A DNA stretch of 25,283 nt from Apostichopus californicus (GCA_020650975.1 JAIPMN010124985.1:1-25283); one strand, 5' to 3'. Positions 1 to 10,003 are shown, numbered from the stretch's first letter. The notes: generated from the letters alone by a model not told the origin. Program-made: numbers and translations.

Positions 1-1786
1 ATATATAGTTATATCATATAATCATCTTTATATTATATCAAAATTATAGTATATCATGTTATTATATATTTATATTATATAATATCATCTTCGGTGCATC
101 CTTTTCAGTCAATCGGCAAACACGTGCGACTTAATTCAGTTCCTACCACTCACTATTGTTCTAATGCAAGAGCCTAACGGAATATATATACTGTATGGCC
201 GTGGAGGCCGTACAAATTATCACAACTTTTCGAGTTGAGCATTGTACAAACTGTACGAAGCTACATATGTAGTAATCATAACATATTGTAATTTAAATAA
301 TCAATATTGGAATTTACAATGAATTGTTTATGACGACATTACTATTCACAATGTATCGACAATTAGTTTAAGCAACATATTGGAGTTTTTATGTGTACTA
401 TGCACAACATAGTATGAGATTTTTTTTATAATAACTGTATATAAGTAGTGCTTACAATTCATCCAATGACGTAATGACTAATCGGCAGTCATTATCATTT
501 CACCAGGTTGCTACGGGTTACCAGTATTGCTAGAAAATCAAATAATGGTCGCTGGTGCTCAGCTGACAACAAGCATTCTACTGTCACTCTCAAAGTATTT
601 TGCTTCAGTGCGATAGATAAATGTCTAATATAACACCCCAGCCACCCTCCCCCGTCCCCCAGCCTCCCTCCCCAGTCCCCCAGCCACCATTCCCATGCAT
701 CCCCCTAGTTGCCTGGGATAAGTTGGAGATTCAGATACACCAAAACAGTTTTTTCTTGAAAATTTTAGCAATTTTTAGTATACTTAAAGTTTTGGGGTAT
801 AATACTTATTACCTTAAATGTAACTTACGGAGTAGAGTCTACTTAATTTGCATTTATGAGATATTTGCATATGTGGATACAACAATGCTGGCATATTTTA
901 ATAACATTATTGTACGTTATAGAGAGTATTCAACTTACAAAACTAGTTTCTTTGTCTGTTTTTATTTGCATGTTTTAGTTTTAGTTTTTATCCTGTATAC
1001 ATTTGCTTGTTTGTTTGTATTTTCCTTTTCTTTTTGCGATTTTCTTTTCTTTTACTAGAAAACGTTCCTGACATTAGGTGACGAATGGTGAAATGTGTAA
1101 ATTTGAGTATGTAACCCTAATATAAGATATCTGTACGGACCGCCAGAGTTTCTTAAAGTTTATACCAGAATACTAAAGAAGTTTAACCCCTTATCGACCT
1201 CGCGAGAGGTCCTGCGGGGATAATAGATTTGTTATTGAAGAATAGACAACACTTTTTTTTCTTTTTTAGCTTAGAGGATCAGTTGTCTATTTTAAACCAG
1301 GGAATGGCTGATTAGGAAGTACTGTTACAATTGCACTGCATAGAAAGCCAGAGTTTCCTATTTTAAACCTTTTTTGCTTACTATATATATATACATCGTG
1401 TTTCAGAAATAAATCCAAGCTCTTGATTTTGTAGCTCTATGACGAACTGATATTAATGGTGTATATTTTGCAAACGAAATAATAAAACTGAAGGACAACT
1501 TTAACAGCTCTATCGGAGTTCTCATTGCTTACTTCGCTAGTCTCTGTTATTTGCTCCAGATATAATTTTACGAATCATTTATATTCTCACATTATACAAT
1601 CATGATAGGTTTGGGTTTGTATTACCAAAACGCTGAAAATGTTGACAATAAAGTCTTTATAAAAGTGTCATTTGACAAAGAAAACTGGTTGACGAAACAT
1701 TTTAGTACTGAGTAATACTGAGTAGCCTATAGGATCAATCAACCTCACTAAAACCCAATACATGATCACGTAAGTCATTACACAAG
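1..1786. other. Intergenic, AT-rich, no gene recognised
   Basis: Positions 1-90 are almost pure A/T with TATAT runs. A C-rich CCCCCAGCC-type simple repeat lies at 640-700. A hairpin with GACCTC/GAGGTC arms and GCGA loop sits near 1196-1211. The 145-codon frame at 621-1058 has only low-complexity Pro and then Phe/Leu-rich sequence, so it is not called as a gene. Confidence 0.6.
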
Positions 1787-1863
1787 CGTACGTATACGTA
1801 CGTGACGTCAGTGCCGATCCTGTTCCCGTTGACGTCACAATTATGAATCTGATTCTGACGTCA
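1787..1863. promoter_or_regulatory. Cluster of three consensus CRE octamers beside a 16-bp palindrome
   Basis: The exact octamer TGACGTCA occurs at 1803-1810, 1830-1837 and 1856-1863. The sequences between the octamers are unrelated, so this is not a tandem repeat. A perfect 16-bp palindrome (CGTACGTATACGTACG, 1787-1802) abuts the first site. The octamer is the full CREB/ATF consensus. The target gene is unknown; the nearest gene in the window, ISOC2-like, ends about 2.1 kb away. Confidence 0.5.
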
Positions 1864-2250
1864 TCATTGTACTACCGACAGCTCTGTGTGCATATGAAGT
1901 CATCACCTATCAAATATTGACCTCTTTTCACAAGGATATAATTACCTTTCCCAAACTTTGCTTCCTTCATCCAGAGGCTGCTTAGTCATCAGTATGACGT
2001 TACCATCCTCACCCGTCCCCCCCCCCCTTTACCCTTTCCCACCCTGATTCCATTCAAAAACAATATCACCTAACTCAAACGTGTACACGGCCTGCCCTTA
2101 GTCTGATAAGCTAGGAAGTTTTGATCTCGGACCCTCATTCACATTACACAGGTCACAGGGATCATCAGTAATGGCCGCTAAGCATGCTACAAACTCGTTA
2201 GACGTTTGCAAAAGTACTTTTCTAGTACCTCTATATGATACGTTGATCTA

Positions 2251-2295
2251 ACTATTTCTGGAAATAATATAGTCTATATTATTTCCAGAAATAGT
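2251..2295. repeat. Perfect inverted repeat, 22-bp arms with 1-nt spacer
   Basis: Left arm 2251-2272 (starts ACTATTTCTGG) and right arm 2274-2295 (ends CCAGAAATAGT) are exact reverse complements around a single T at 2273. Homology stops outside the arms. It may be the core of a small foldback element or a recent snap-back event; no flanking duplication was found. Confidence 0.8.
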
Positions 2296-2472
2296 CCAAC
2301 TAGACATTTACATGTCTCCATAACGCAAAATGCCGGTGACGATTAAATACTTGTAGAAATGTAAGCAGTGGTGACCATTATCTGACCATCTAGCATATCT
2401 AGCATATTTGGGGGAAATACTTATGTTTCTCAAATTGTTCATGGCTTAGTCAGTTCTGTTTTCTTCCAATCA

Positions 2473-2612
2473 TAATAAAACAAAGAACTGTTAGCAAAAC
2501 TGCTTAACTTCTAATGAGCCTTTGTAAGAGAATGTGTAATTCCTTGTCGTTCAGCCTCTGAAGAAGATCCTGCTAGAATCGAAACATTAGGCCCACTTTA
2601 CTTTTACACATT
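2473..2612 (+). mobile_element. Retroelement terminus with hammerhead-like hairpin (Penelope/retrozyme-like, tentative)
   Basis: The segment has CTGAAGA at 2558-2564, a short stem (GATCC/GAATC with one mismatch) and TGCTA loop, then GAAAC at 2581-2585. This resembles the CUGANGA...GAAA core of hammerhead ribozymes, but has an extra A before stem II. It ends with ACTTTACTTTTACACA. A second, inverted relative is at 4762-4870, sharing the upstream ACTGTTAGCAAA and CTGCTTA blocks and the terminal arm. Assignment to Penelope-like elements or retrozymes rests on known carriage of such ribozymes and is an inference. Confidence 0.45.
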
Positions 2613-2675
2613 TATTCCAATATTGTCAGAAAACATGGTATGAACAGGAGAGAAAGAGAAAGACTGGCAAGTGAA

Positions 2676-2752
2676 GGGGTTATGGGAGGGTATAAGGGGG
2701 TTTAGGGAAAGGGTCTAGGGGGTAAGGGGAGGTGACCAGGGGGGTTTGGGGT
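2676..2752 (+). other. G-tract cluster with quadruplex potential
   Basis: About ten runs of three or more G are spaced by 1-9 bases across 2676-2752 (GGGG, GGG, GGGGG, GGG, GGG, GGGGG, GGGG, GGGGGG, GGGG), for example TTTAGGGAAAGGGTC. The density is enough for several alternative intrastrand quadruplexes. It lies in intergenic sequence. Confidence 0.55.
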
Positions 2753-2965
2753 GTCGGATTTGGAAATAGAATGAGCAACCAAAAAGAATAGACAACAAAA
2801 AGTTTTTTTTGTTTTTTTTATTATATATATATATTTATTTGAAAACTTGGGCTTGATCAATAATTATTTATCATAAATATAATCTCTGCCAGTTAAAAAA
2901 TAAACATGAAAAAAAAAAATACTCAGTATGATTTTTCTGTTCAAAAACAGGTCATGTGACATAAA

Positions 2966-3459
2966 ATGAGTCATAGCTCCCAACTCTTGAGAAGGCAAAT
3001 GCTGGTCCATGTCACGAATCGCCGTCCTGGGGGAGGGGTATATATATATTTTTTGGAATCCTGGTGATGCCTACATGTAAAATGGTGGCACTTAGAAAGG
3101 CTTTTGTCACCCAAAATTTTCTGAGAAATATGCATTTTTTGTGTGTAACATCAATAAATTGAATAGTAGGTGATAATTCATTCTTTCCCGTGGCATGAAA
3201 ATGTTCCCTGCTCGCCCCAATGAAAAGAATTATAGGCTAATTTGAGGTTAAAATGATGCTGTAAAGGAGGTTTTATACTCTATTATGCTAAATGCTAAAG
3301 AAATGATGGTTGCTAAGTCAAAATTTGATTCAATTTTTTTTATGTATACTTGACAATTTCAATGCGGGTTTTTCGGACGCTTGCGCGGGTCAGCGGGTTT
3401 GGGTGTTAGAATGCGGGTCCAACCCGCGAAATGCGGGTCAGTTGGGAGCTCTGATGAGT
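2966..3459. mobile_element. Small non-autonomous DNA transposon with TIRs and 6-bp duplication
   Basis: Termini at 2972 (CATAGCTCCCAACT) and 3453 (reverse complement CAGAGCTCCCAACT) match at 13 of 14 bases. The element is 482 bp. Direct repeats ATGAGT flank it exactly (2966-2971 and 3454-3459). There is no coding capacity. The right part is rich in GCGGGTC-type motifs. The superfamily is left open, since a 6-bp duplication is not the 8 bp usual for hAT. Confidence 0.6.
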
Positions 3460-3950
3460 GCGTCTATCAATGAATTCCTCCAGATAAGCTTGTATTCTGC
3501 TTCATATGTATAGGTGGAGACATTAGACTCACTCCCCTGTTTAGCACATTGCATGTATGTATGTTAACCCTCCACCATCCTGTTCAACCCTACCAACCTC
3601 CCCTCCCTCACCCACCCTAATTATCCTTCCGGCAGAAGACTAGTAAAACCTTCAGGATCCAAATTTCAGCTGTAATAGCACATTCACTGACATCAGAATA
3701 CAGAGAATGCAAATTTTCCATATATGGCTTTAGGCCTTATGGTTTTTACTCACTGAAGTTGATAATAAATGTCACTATTTGTGACCGAAATTACTCATCC
3801 TCCCTAATTTTGTTCACTGTCAACCCAGGTTTTACTTTACAAGTTGCCAGAAAACTGTGAACTGCAATACTTTTAACGGTAGTTGTGAAATACACGACAT
3901 AACTGAAGCAGTTCTTAGCACCAATACAAGATTCCATGAAACTCCTCACA
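3460..3950. other. Intergenic, 3' flank of the ISOC2-like gene
   Basis: This is ordinary AT-rich sequence with a C-rich patch at 3565-3625. The small open frame on the minus strand at 3791-3982 overlaps the predicted poly(A) region and shows no recognisable protein. Confidence 0.5.
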
Positions 3951-3970
3951 TTTAATAATATCTTTCTGGT

Positions 3971-3993
3971 TTTATTTACCATATTACTTTATT
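3971..3993 (-). promoter_or_regulatory. Tandem polyadenylation signals of the ISOC2-like gene
   Basis: Read on the minus strand, AATAAA occurs at 3993-3988 and again at 3976-3971, about 107 and 124 nt past the stop codon. A GT-containing stretch follows near 3950. This predicts a short 3' UTR ending near 3955. The cleavage position is inferred. Confidence 0.6.
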
Positions 3994-4099
3994 TTGCTGT
4001 AAAAAATCGAAAATAGTCCAATATCAAGTCGGGCATATTTGACGTCTGTGAAAGAGTATAGATTCTTCCTGCTAATCTTTGACCTCTGACCCTTCAGGT

Positions 4100-4268
4100 C
4101 TACAACTGAGACTCTGGCAACAATCCTGATGTCGGTGCAGAATCTTTAATGAGTTTCTGGCATTCCTTGAAATTAGGATGTGCAAAGTCCCCAACCAGTT
4201 GTAGTATCATTGCCTCACTGGTCGTTATGAAGGCACCGCTTTGTTTCATTCGATCGAAGGCATACATT
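4100..4268 (-). CDS. ISOC2: ISOC2-like coding exon 3
   Basis: Codes residues 145-200 and the stop TAG (4102-4100). The acceptor is CTGCTACAG at 4269. The translation has [20 protein letters not shown] and [12 protein letters not shown], collinear with ISOC2. The exon has no start codon of its own function and is found only by splicing from exon 2. Confidence 0.93.
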
Positions 4269-6871
4269 CTGTAGCAGAGGAAAGAGGGGAATAAATTATC
4301 AAAATATCTGAATTCAGACCCAAAATACCTCTTTGGTCAGGAGCTGCAGAGTGTGATACAGGCAGTATGTGCCTCCCCACCCCCCCCCCTCCCCACCCAC
4401 CATCTCCCAGTGCCATTTTCTAATTTTTCCATTACTCACTATTAGAAAGTACCCATTCCATTGAAACATTAAAAGAATTGTAATTAAACAGTGCAGTGTT
4501 ACTGAAGGGACGAACTGTTAAACCCACAACCATCATTTTCTTGCTACTGTATGTGGTCCTGGTATCTGATGCTACAGTAGTCTATTGAGGGTTGAGGGGA
4601 GGAGTAAGTGGAAGACTGGGGTGAGGGCTGGGGTGAGGGCTGGGGTAGGGGAGGGGTTAGGGCTGGGGTAGGGAAGGGGTGAAAGGAGACAGTGAAGTGA
4701 TAGGTATAGGGAAAGGAGAATGGAGTTAAGTCATATTTCAGAAGTTAAACCAAAAATAATTTGTGTAAAAGTAAGTTGGCCTGACGTCAGGCCAACTTAC
4801 TTTTACACATTCTATTACACAGGCTCTCTAGTGGATAAGCAGTTTGCTAACAGTTTTATTTTATTTTCAAAAATAATTTGGACAGTTTAAACCTCTCGAG
4901 AAAATGCTTGGAAAAGTTTCAGAATTTTTTAATATGCTGAAGATTGGGTGAAATACTGAAAACTTTCAGCCGTACATGTTTAATAGCATATCTTAGATCT
5001 GTGGACCTTTTTTTCAACCAACAGAGTATTACTGAAACAATCAGCTAGAGTTGTTTTCAGAAAGTGAACCTAAATGGGAAACTAATCAATTTGACTATAA
5101 AATCTCCAAAAATTTCATCTTTAGAACTCTTTCTTTACCCTTTAGAAACCCTTATAAACATAATTAAAAGCTTGAAGGGTGTGAAGACTCGCGCAAAAAG
5201 AAACGTCTAATGCCGATAATCTGACCTAGTTTCGAATGAGGTGTAACAGACGTGTTTGACACCACCATCGATCCCAGAAAATACACACACAGCTTACTAA
5301 CGTCGGTATTTAGACACTAGTGTACAGTCAATACATACAGCTGCGGAGTTTCTTCCAAATTGACTCAAACATTAACTGATTCTAAAAACTTCCCTCTCAT
5401 TAAAAGCATATGCACTACCGTATCTCACCTGTCCAACATACTTCTAGAGGAGCACCCATCCGCTATGACATGGACATCAAGCCCTCGTTCTAACAGGTCA
5501 AGGGTCGTATTCTGTATGCAAGCCTGCGTCTCTATGCCGCAGATGATCACCGATTTGAAACCGCCTTGGTCTAACTTCTTCTCTACTTTTGGGACCAGCA
5601 TGCTGAAACATGTCTTAGCATGGATTTCATCTTTCTCTCTATCCACACCCAGCTCTGGCACTGTTAGACCGAGACCTAATTTAGAAACAATTAGAAACAA
5701 TTAATTGGGTCAGATGGAGGGGGTGATGTGAAACAGTAATACATGGTTAATTATTACTAATTAACAATTCCTTATATTTGGCATAATCCATCTTGAAGTA
5801 TATGCTCAGCTAATACTCTCAGGAGTAACCAAAAATAAATTCAAATTCCAATCTTGCAAATTATTTATAGACACTAAGTCTCATTCAATGTTGTTTCACA
5901 AACTTATTTGTGTTTCTAATTTTTACTTGTTTAAGTTTTTCTTTCTTTTTCTTCTGGTTTGCTTCTTTCTTTCTGTTTCCTTGTTTCTAGCTTTGATAAA
6001 AACCATTTCCATCATAATGTACTTTTTTGAATTTTTTAAAACCATACAAAGGTTCTGTATCGCCTTTTTGTTGTACACGTGAGAATAATTTTTTTTGCAT
6101 GGCATTGAAATTAATTATAGAAAGGTTTAAAAGTAATGCACATTTGGTTTTACTTTACATTTCTTTTATGAACCAGATGACCTGAAGATAATCGTTAAAC
6201 AATGGCTTGCTCTTTCCATGTATTTGTTTTGCAATGCAGATCTGGAAATTGTAATTGAGTGTGTTACTGATATAGTAATAATAATAAGTTATATTTATAT
6301 AGCGCATAATCAGCAAAGCTGCTCAAAGCGCTTTACAAATGTAACCCCTAGAACAAATAGTCACAAAAACCAAAATATTAAATATATAGAACCAATAAGG
6401 CAAAAAATGTAAAAGCCAAAAGCAACAATATCAACAAAAAAAAAAACACACCCGTACTAAATGATACTAAAAATGCATATAGTCCAAAACAATTTCAGAA
6501 GTATGTAAATAGTAAAATAGATTAAATCATAGTCAATGTTTAAATATAAATAAGTATGAGAAACTATGGTACAGTAAGACAATTATTGTAAAAGCCTAAA
6601 ACAGATAGTAATAAACACCCAATACTAAATGATATAAAATAGAACCCTAAACGTAGTAAATAAATGAAAAATAAATATCAATACCTTTAGGATACTGCTC
6701 CGTGGTGACGACAGGAATCTGTAAAATCCTGGCTGCTCTCAGCATCCGCGATGAGACTTCAATAATCTGTGGGTAGTGTTTGATCATAGGACGAAACTTC
6801 TCCTGCATGTCACACAGAAACAGGATGGAGCTCTTGGTACACACTTTACCGATGTTGCGAACGGCAGCCAT
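4100..6871 (-). CDS. ISOC2: Isochorismatase domain-containing protein 2-like hydrolase, three coding exons
   Basis: On the minus strand the CDS joins 6871-6685, 5675-5429 and 4268-4100. This gives 603 nt and 200 residues, close to the roughly 205 of vertebrate ISOC2. Family knowledge: it belongs to the cysteine-hydrolase isochorismatase-like fold. The physiological substrate of animal ISOC proteins is not established. Seen in sequence: FLCDMQEKF with Asp21; TEQYPKGLG; TVPELG; KTCFSM with Lys83; [12 protein letters not shown] with Cys115, completing the expected Asp-Lys-Cys triad; a GCSSRS block; and MKQSGAF...TSEAMILQL. The tail is [13 protein letters not shown] before TAG. Introns are phase 1 (Gly63 split) and phase 2 (Arg145 split), both GT-AG. 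At 200 residues it fits ISOC2 better than the longer ISOC1. No mitochondrial presequence is evident. Confidence 0.95.
4590..4682 (+). repeat. G-rich simple repeat in ISOC2-like intron 2
   Basis: Tandem GGGGTGAGGGCT-type units with many G runs. The gene is on the other strand, so its pre-mRNA would be C-rich here and any quadruplex would form on the non-template DNA of the plus strand. A C-rich run at 4378-4402 lies nearby. Confidence 0.55.
4762..4809. repeat. 48-bp perfect palindrome, no spacer
   Basis: The two 24-nt arms, 4762-4785 and 4786-4809, are exact reverse complements meeting in the CRE-like octamer TGACGTCA (4782-4789). The right arm ends ACTTACTTTTACACA, like the end of the hairpin element at 2593-2609. 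The 4810-4870 flank is the inverted counterpart of 2473-2545. It lies in intron 2 of the ISOC2-like gene. Confidence 0.9.
5172..5342. mobile_element. Truncated TTAA-type MITE (partial copy of 23669-24017, opposite orientation)
   Basis: From 5176 the sequence (AGGGTGTGAAGACTCGCGC, then AAAAAGAAACGTCTAATGCC) is the reverse complement of 24013 downwards, with scattered mismatches, until about 5342. There the similarity ends inside the element, so the other terminus is missing. TTGA at 5172-5175 stands where TTAA is expected. It lies in ISOC2-like intron 2, just downstream of exon 3 in plus orientation. Confidence 0.8.
5429..5675 (-). CDS. ISOC2: ISOC2-like coding exon 2: catalytic Lys and Cys
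   Basis: Codes residues 63-144 plus two bases (247 nt). The acceptor is TTTCTAAATTAG and the donor is GGACAG/GTGAGA. It carries [15 protein letters not shown] (Lys83), [19 protein letters not shown] (Cys115) and [14 protein letters not shown] longer open frame exists on the opposite strand here; it is a shadow. Confidence 0.94.
6273..6345 (-). mobile_element. LINE/SINE 3' tail remnant in ISOC2-like intron 1
   Basis: Read on the minus strand, TGTAAAGCGCTTTGAGC is followed by a TGCGCTATATAAAT-type stretch and a TTATTATTATT tail. This is the common 3' end of L2/CR1-type LINEs and SINEs that borrow it. An AT-rich stretch up to about 6650 contains two related AGTACTAAATGATA-like segments about 180 bp apart and may be more of the same element. 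Confidence 0.6.
6685..6871 (-). CDS. ISOC2: ISOC2-like coding exon 1
   Basis: Codes residues 1-62 plus one base. The ATG at 6871 is the first ATG in frame and sits in a strong context, CCAAGATGGC. Codons upstream stay open but have no ATG. The donor is CTAAAG/GTATTG. It carries the nucleophile-site Asp21 in [10 protein letters not shown] and the conserved TEQYPKG end. Confidence 0.94.
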
Positions 6872-9687
6872 CTTGGACAGTAAGGTACTATATGTAAAAG
6901 ACACTTTAGGCTCTCACTGTAAGAGGAATATTCATAAAATAGATCAGTATAAGTGGTTAAGAAGTCAAAGTTGATACAGAAGAAGTTTTCCTCTACGGCG
7001 AGCGTAGTGTCTGTTGCACGTGGATACTGCTTATTTACAATGATTAAGATCAAAAGAAAGGACGTTTAGGCTATGTTTGTTACGGGCGCTTTCTCTTTAC
7101 ATAGATCATCAAGGGTTAACATTACTAAAACGTATACCAATACACTACAGCGAGTAAATAAACCAAACAGCTAGATCAGTTCTGTTTTCAGCTCATTTTG
7201 TAACTGATCTGTGTATAAAACAGATTACATGGCAACATTCAATGTTACACAATTATTTATGCACAAGAAAAAAATATGTGTTTGATGATAAAATGACTAT
7301 AGGGTGATCTTTCAAAGGGATACTTTTAGGGTAAAAAATAGAAAGATCTTTCTGAGTTTGATCAGTTTCTTAATCATTCAGCTATAGAAGCACACATTGC
7401 AAGGGTTCTACAGTTTCAACACAATAATTATATTTTGATTTAATTAAGTGTCAGTACATGAGTATACATACAGATCATAGTGTACTAAGTATGATTATGC
7501 TACTTGATATGCAGTTTGTTACTCCATTCTCCATTGTGCTATGTAATGCCTGACCAGAATGAGGGCACCATACTCTATACAGGGAGGCACATGTATGCAT
7601 ACATCATACATGTGTGTAGTACTAAAGAGAAAGGTTCTGAGGAACAATACAGTAAATAACACAGAGTGGACATAATACCAACATGGTCAAACAAGCCTTA
7701 TCACAAGTCATAAACATACAACAAGTTGGTGCACATATCACTACAGTACAGACGTACAAAATTTGTCTTTTAATGTTTTATACCCCAACATTAACTGTAG
7801 GCTGTAGGCCTACAAATATATAATGGCTAAATGTATGTCCCACAACTTTAATGTTGAGCAGATCACCTAAATACATTTCATGTTTCTTTTGACTTTTATT
7901 TGAATGGCAGGCTGTCAGCAATTTTGCTAACGTGAAAGGTGTGTAATCCAGATGCACCTCGGTTAGCCCAACCAAAAGCTGCAACGAAAAGGTCTACTGT
8001 ATAACAGTTGCAATGTTCATCATACCCACTGATTTACGTTTTCTTCTCGAAATTATAGTACAATACATGCTAGGCAGACAAGAGCAGACTGTAGGTTTAC
8101 CGTTTAGAAACTTGAGACCTAGGCTAGTATAAATAACTTACCCTTAGTACCTTACCTTAGGCCTAGACTAAGCATAGTTGGAGTATAGGCCTAACGTTAC
8201 AGTGTCAGTTAGGCATAACGTTAAATGAAACTTGTCATTATTTTTACACCAGGGCCGATTCTCTATCGTAACATAAGATATTATTGTTATATTAGGTCTT
8301 ATCAAACTCAATTCGTCATACCTGTTCGACCAACGCTTGCTTATATTCTATGACACTTCACAGGGAACATGCGGCTCCACATATGATCATGGCCTCCCCA
8401 GGGTTACCTATTGATGATCTGTATACACTACACTACAGATACTGAATACAGAACTGCAATGTTGATAATGATCTCCGAATACCGTGTTTACATTGGTGAG
8501 TCGCACACATTAGACAAATATGAAATAGGGCTTAGCACATCTTAAACAAATTGATTTGCTCGCGTACAACTGGTACTGTACTAAGATATTTTCTGTATTG
8601 AAAACCAAGTAGGCTGATAGTAATACTGTTGTACTAAAGTTTCAATCGCTCTAATTCAGTGGTACGGATATGAAGCACATGCACCTTATGTGATTACGTA
8701 ATTGTTGCACTAATTCGCCTAGGCCTAACCAATTTCCCAGGGTATCACGACTATGAGAAAACAACCAAGCTGGGGTGTTTGGAAATTGACCCAGATCGAG
8801 GCTTGAGTTGATAAGACTTCAGGTGGGCATAGATCAAATGATCCTAAACAATGTCGTGATTGTAAACGGAAAAACCTAATATCAAATAAGAGTTTTACTA
8901 CTGTTGCACGTGACAATTTTTTTTTTGCAGTTCTTGAGTCGTAAAAAAACCTTAGGCCTTACTTGTTAAATGTGCCGCCAGTGTATCATGCCGAACTCAA
9001 CTTTATACGATATGCTAGCTTAGGTCTATCAATAACGTTACGTCTATACAAATTGCAAGTTGATCGCCTATCCGAGGCAACAAGTTTAAGTTACACAGCC
9101 TGACACAGGACTAATATATATTTAGTTAGAAAGTGAGACCTAGGCTTATAACATATGTTACATTGTGAGAACAAAATTTTGCCAGAACTCGATGTCAAAG
9201 GAGATCTTGGTGTGCTTTGTAAAACTCATCAAGGAAATTTAGATGGCACCAGAGAATATATTCAGTTCTACAATCCACTTTCTGGAGTAATGAAGGGTTT
9301 AGCCCTTGAATATAGTTTACATTCCTTCATCCATATCACTTGTTATGGATATCATACTGAGATGCCCGGGTTTGCAACTAATATTGTGGAATATTTGAGT
9401 TGTCTACCATATAGCAATACCCAGTTTTAGTCTATAGCAGGCTATGACAAATGTATACTTCATATCACAGGACAGAGTCGAATGTACGAAGAATGAATAG
9501 GCCTACAATGTTTAAACTTTTAAATTTGTATAATATTTGGTCTGCAAACTTTCATCCTTGTAGCCTGCACCTCGCAGAGAATCCATATGTTCAAGCCTCA
9601 TTATAAGGCGTTTTATCTCTACAGTTTAAACGATGTGTATTTATTATATTTTGTAGTAAATGATCAAGGGAATGAAAAATTCAGAAA
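6872..9687. other. Intergenic, no gene recognised
   Basis: This holds the 5' flank of the ISOC2-like gene, with no clear TATA box. A perfect hairpin lies at 7588-7614 (CACATGTATG arms, 7-nt loop). AGGCCT-containing words (TAGGCCTAACGTTA-like) recur at 8100-9120. The 91-codon frame at 9155-9430 has no recognisable motif and no coding support. Confidence 0.5.
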
Positions 9688-9689
9688 AT

Positions 9690-10003
9690 AACATTGGCTT
9701 AATTAGTAGAGCATGGTGGACAATTGGCTACGGCGTCAGACTTGTGATCCAAGGATTGCTGGTTTGACATGCCTAGTTCACTATGTTGTGTACTTGGGCA
9801 AGATGCTTTATTTTACTTGCCTCTCTCCACCCAGGGGTTAAATGAGTACCTGTGAGGTAACTTGTCATTGGGCGCAGTATATAACTGCAGTCGTATGGAG
9901 GGATAGTCTCTGGGACAGGTTATCATTGACCAGGGGTAATATAACGTCTGTAAAGCGCTTTGAGACCTATTGCTGGTATAAAACGCTATATATTAAAGTG
10001 GAA
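9690..10003 (+). mobile_element. tRNA-derived SINE, near full length
   Basis: A tRNA-like head (TTAGTAGAGCATGG as box A region, GACTTGTGATCCAAGGATTG anticodon-side match, GGTTTGACATGCC as degenerate box B) leads into a conserved SINE body. The body has TACTTGGGCAAGATGCTTTA and CCACCCAGGGGTTAAATGAG. The tail GTAAAGCGCTTTGAGACC is LINE-type, ending with an ATATATTAAAG stretch. No target-site duplication was established. The head is too degraded to be a functional tRNA. Confidence 0.8.

Noticed and set aside
621..1058. 145-codon open frame with Pro-rich start and Phe/Leu-rich end
   Set aside because: The first part is a C-rich simple repeat and the rest is AT-rich low complexity. There is no motif, no splice context and no homology I can recognise.
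9155..9430. 91-codon plus-strand frame
   Set aside because: The composition is not obviously non-coding, but there is no recognisable domain, no splice or poly(A) support and no neighbouring exon. It is not strong enough to call.
9690..9770. Functional tRNA gene
   Set aside because: Box B and the arms are degraded, and the sequence continues into a SINE body and LINE-type tail.
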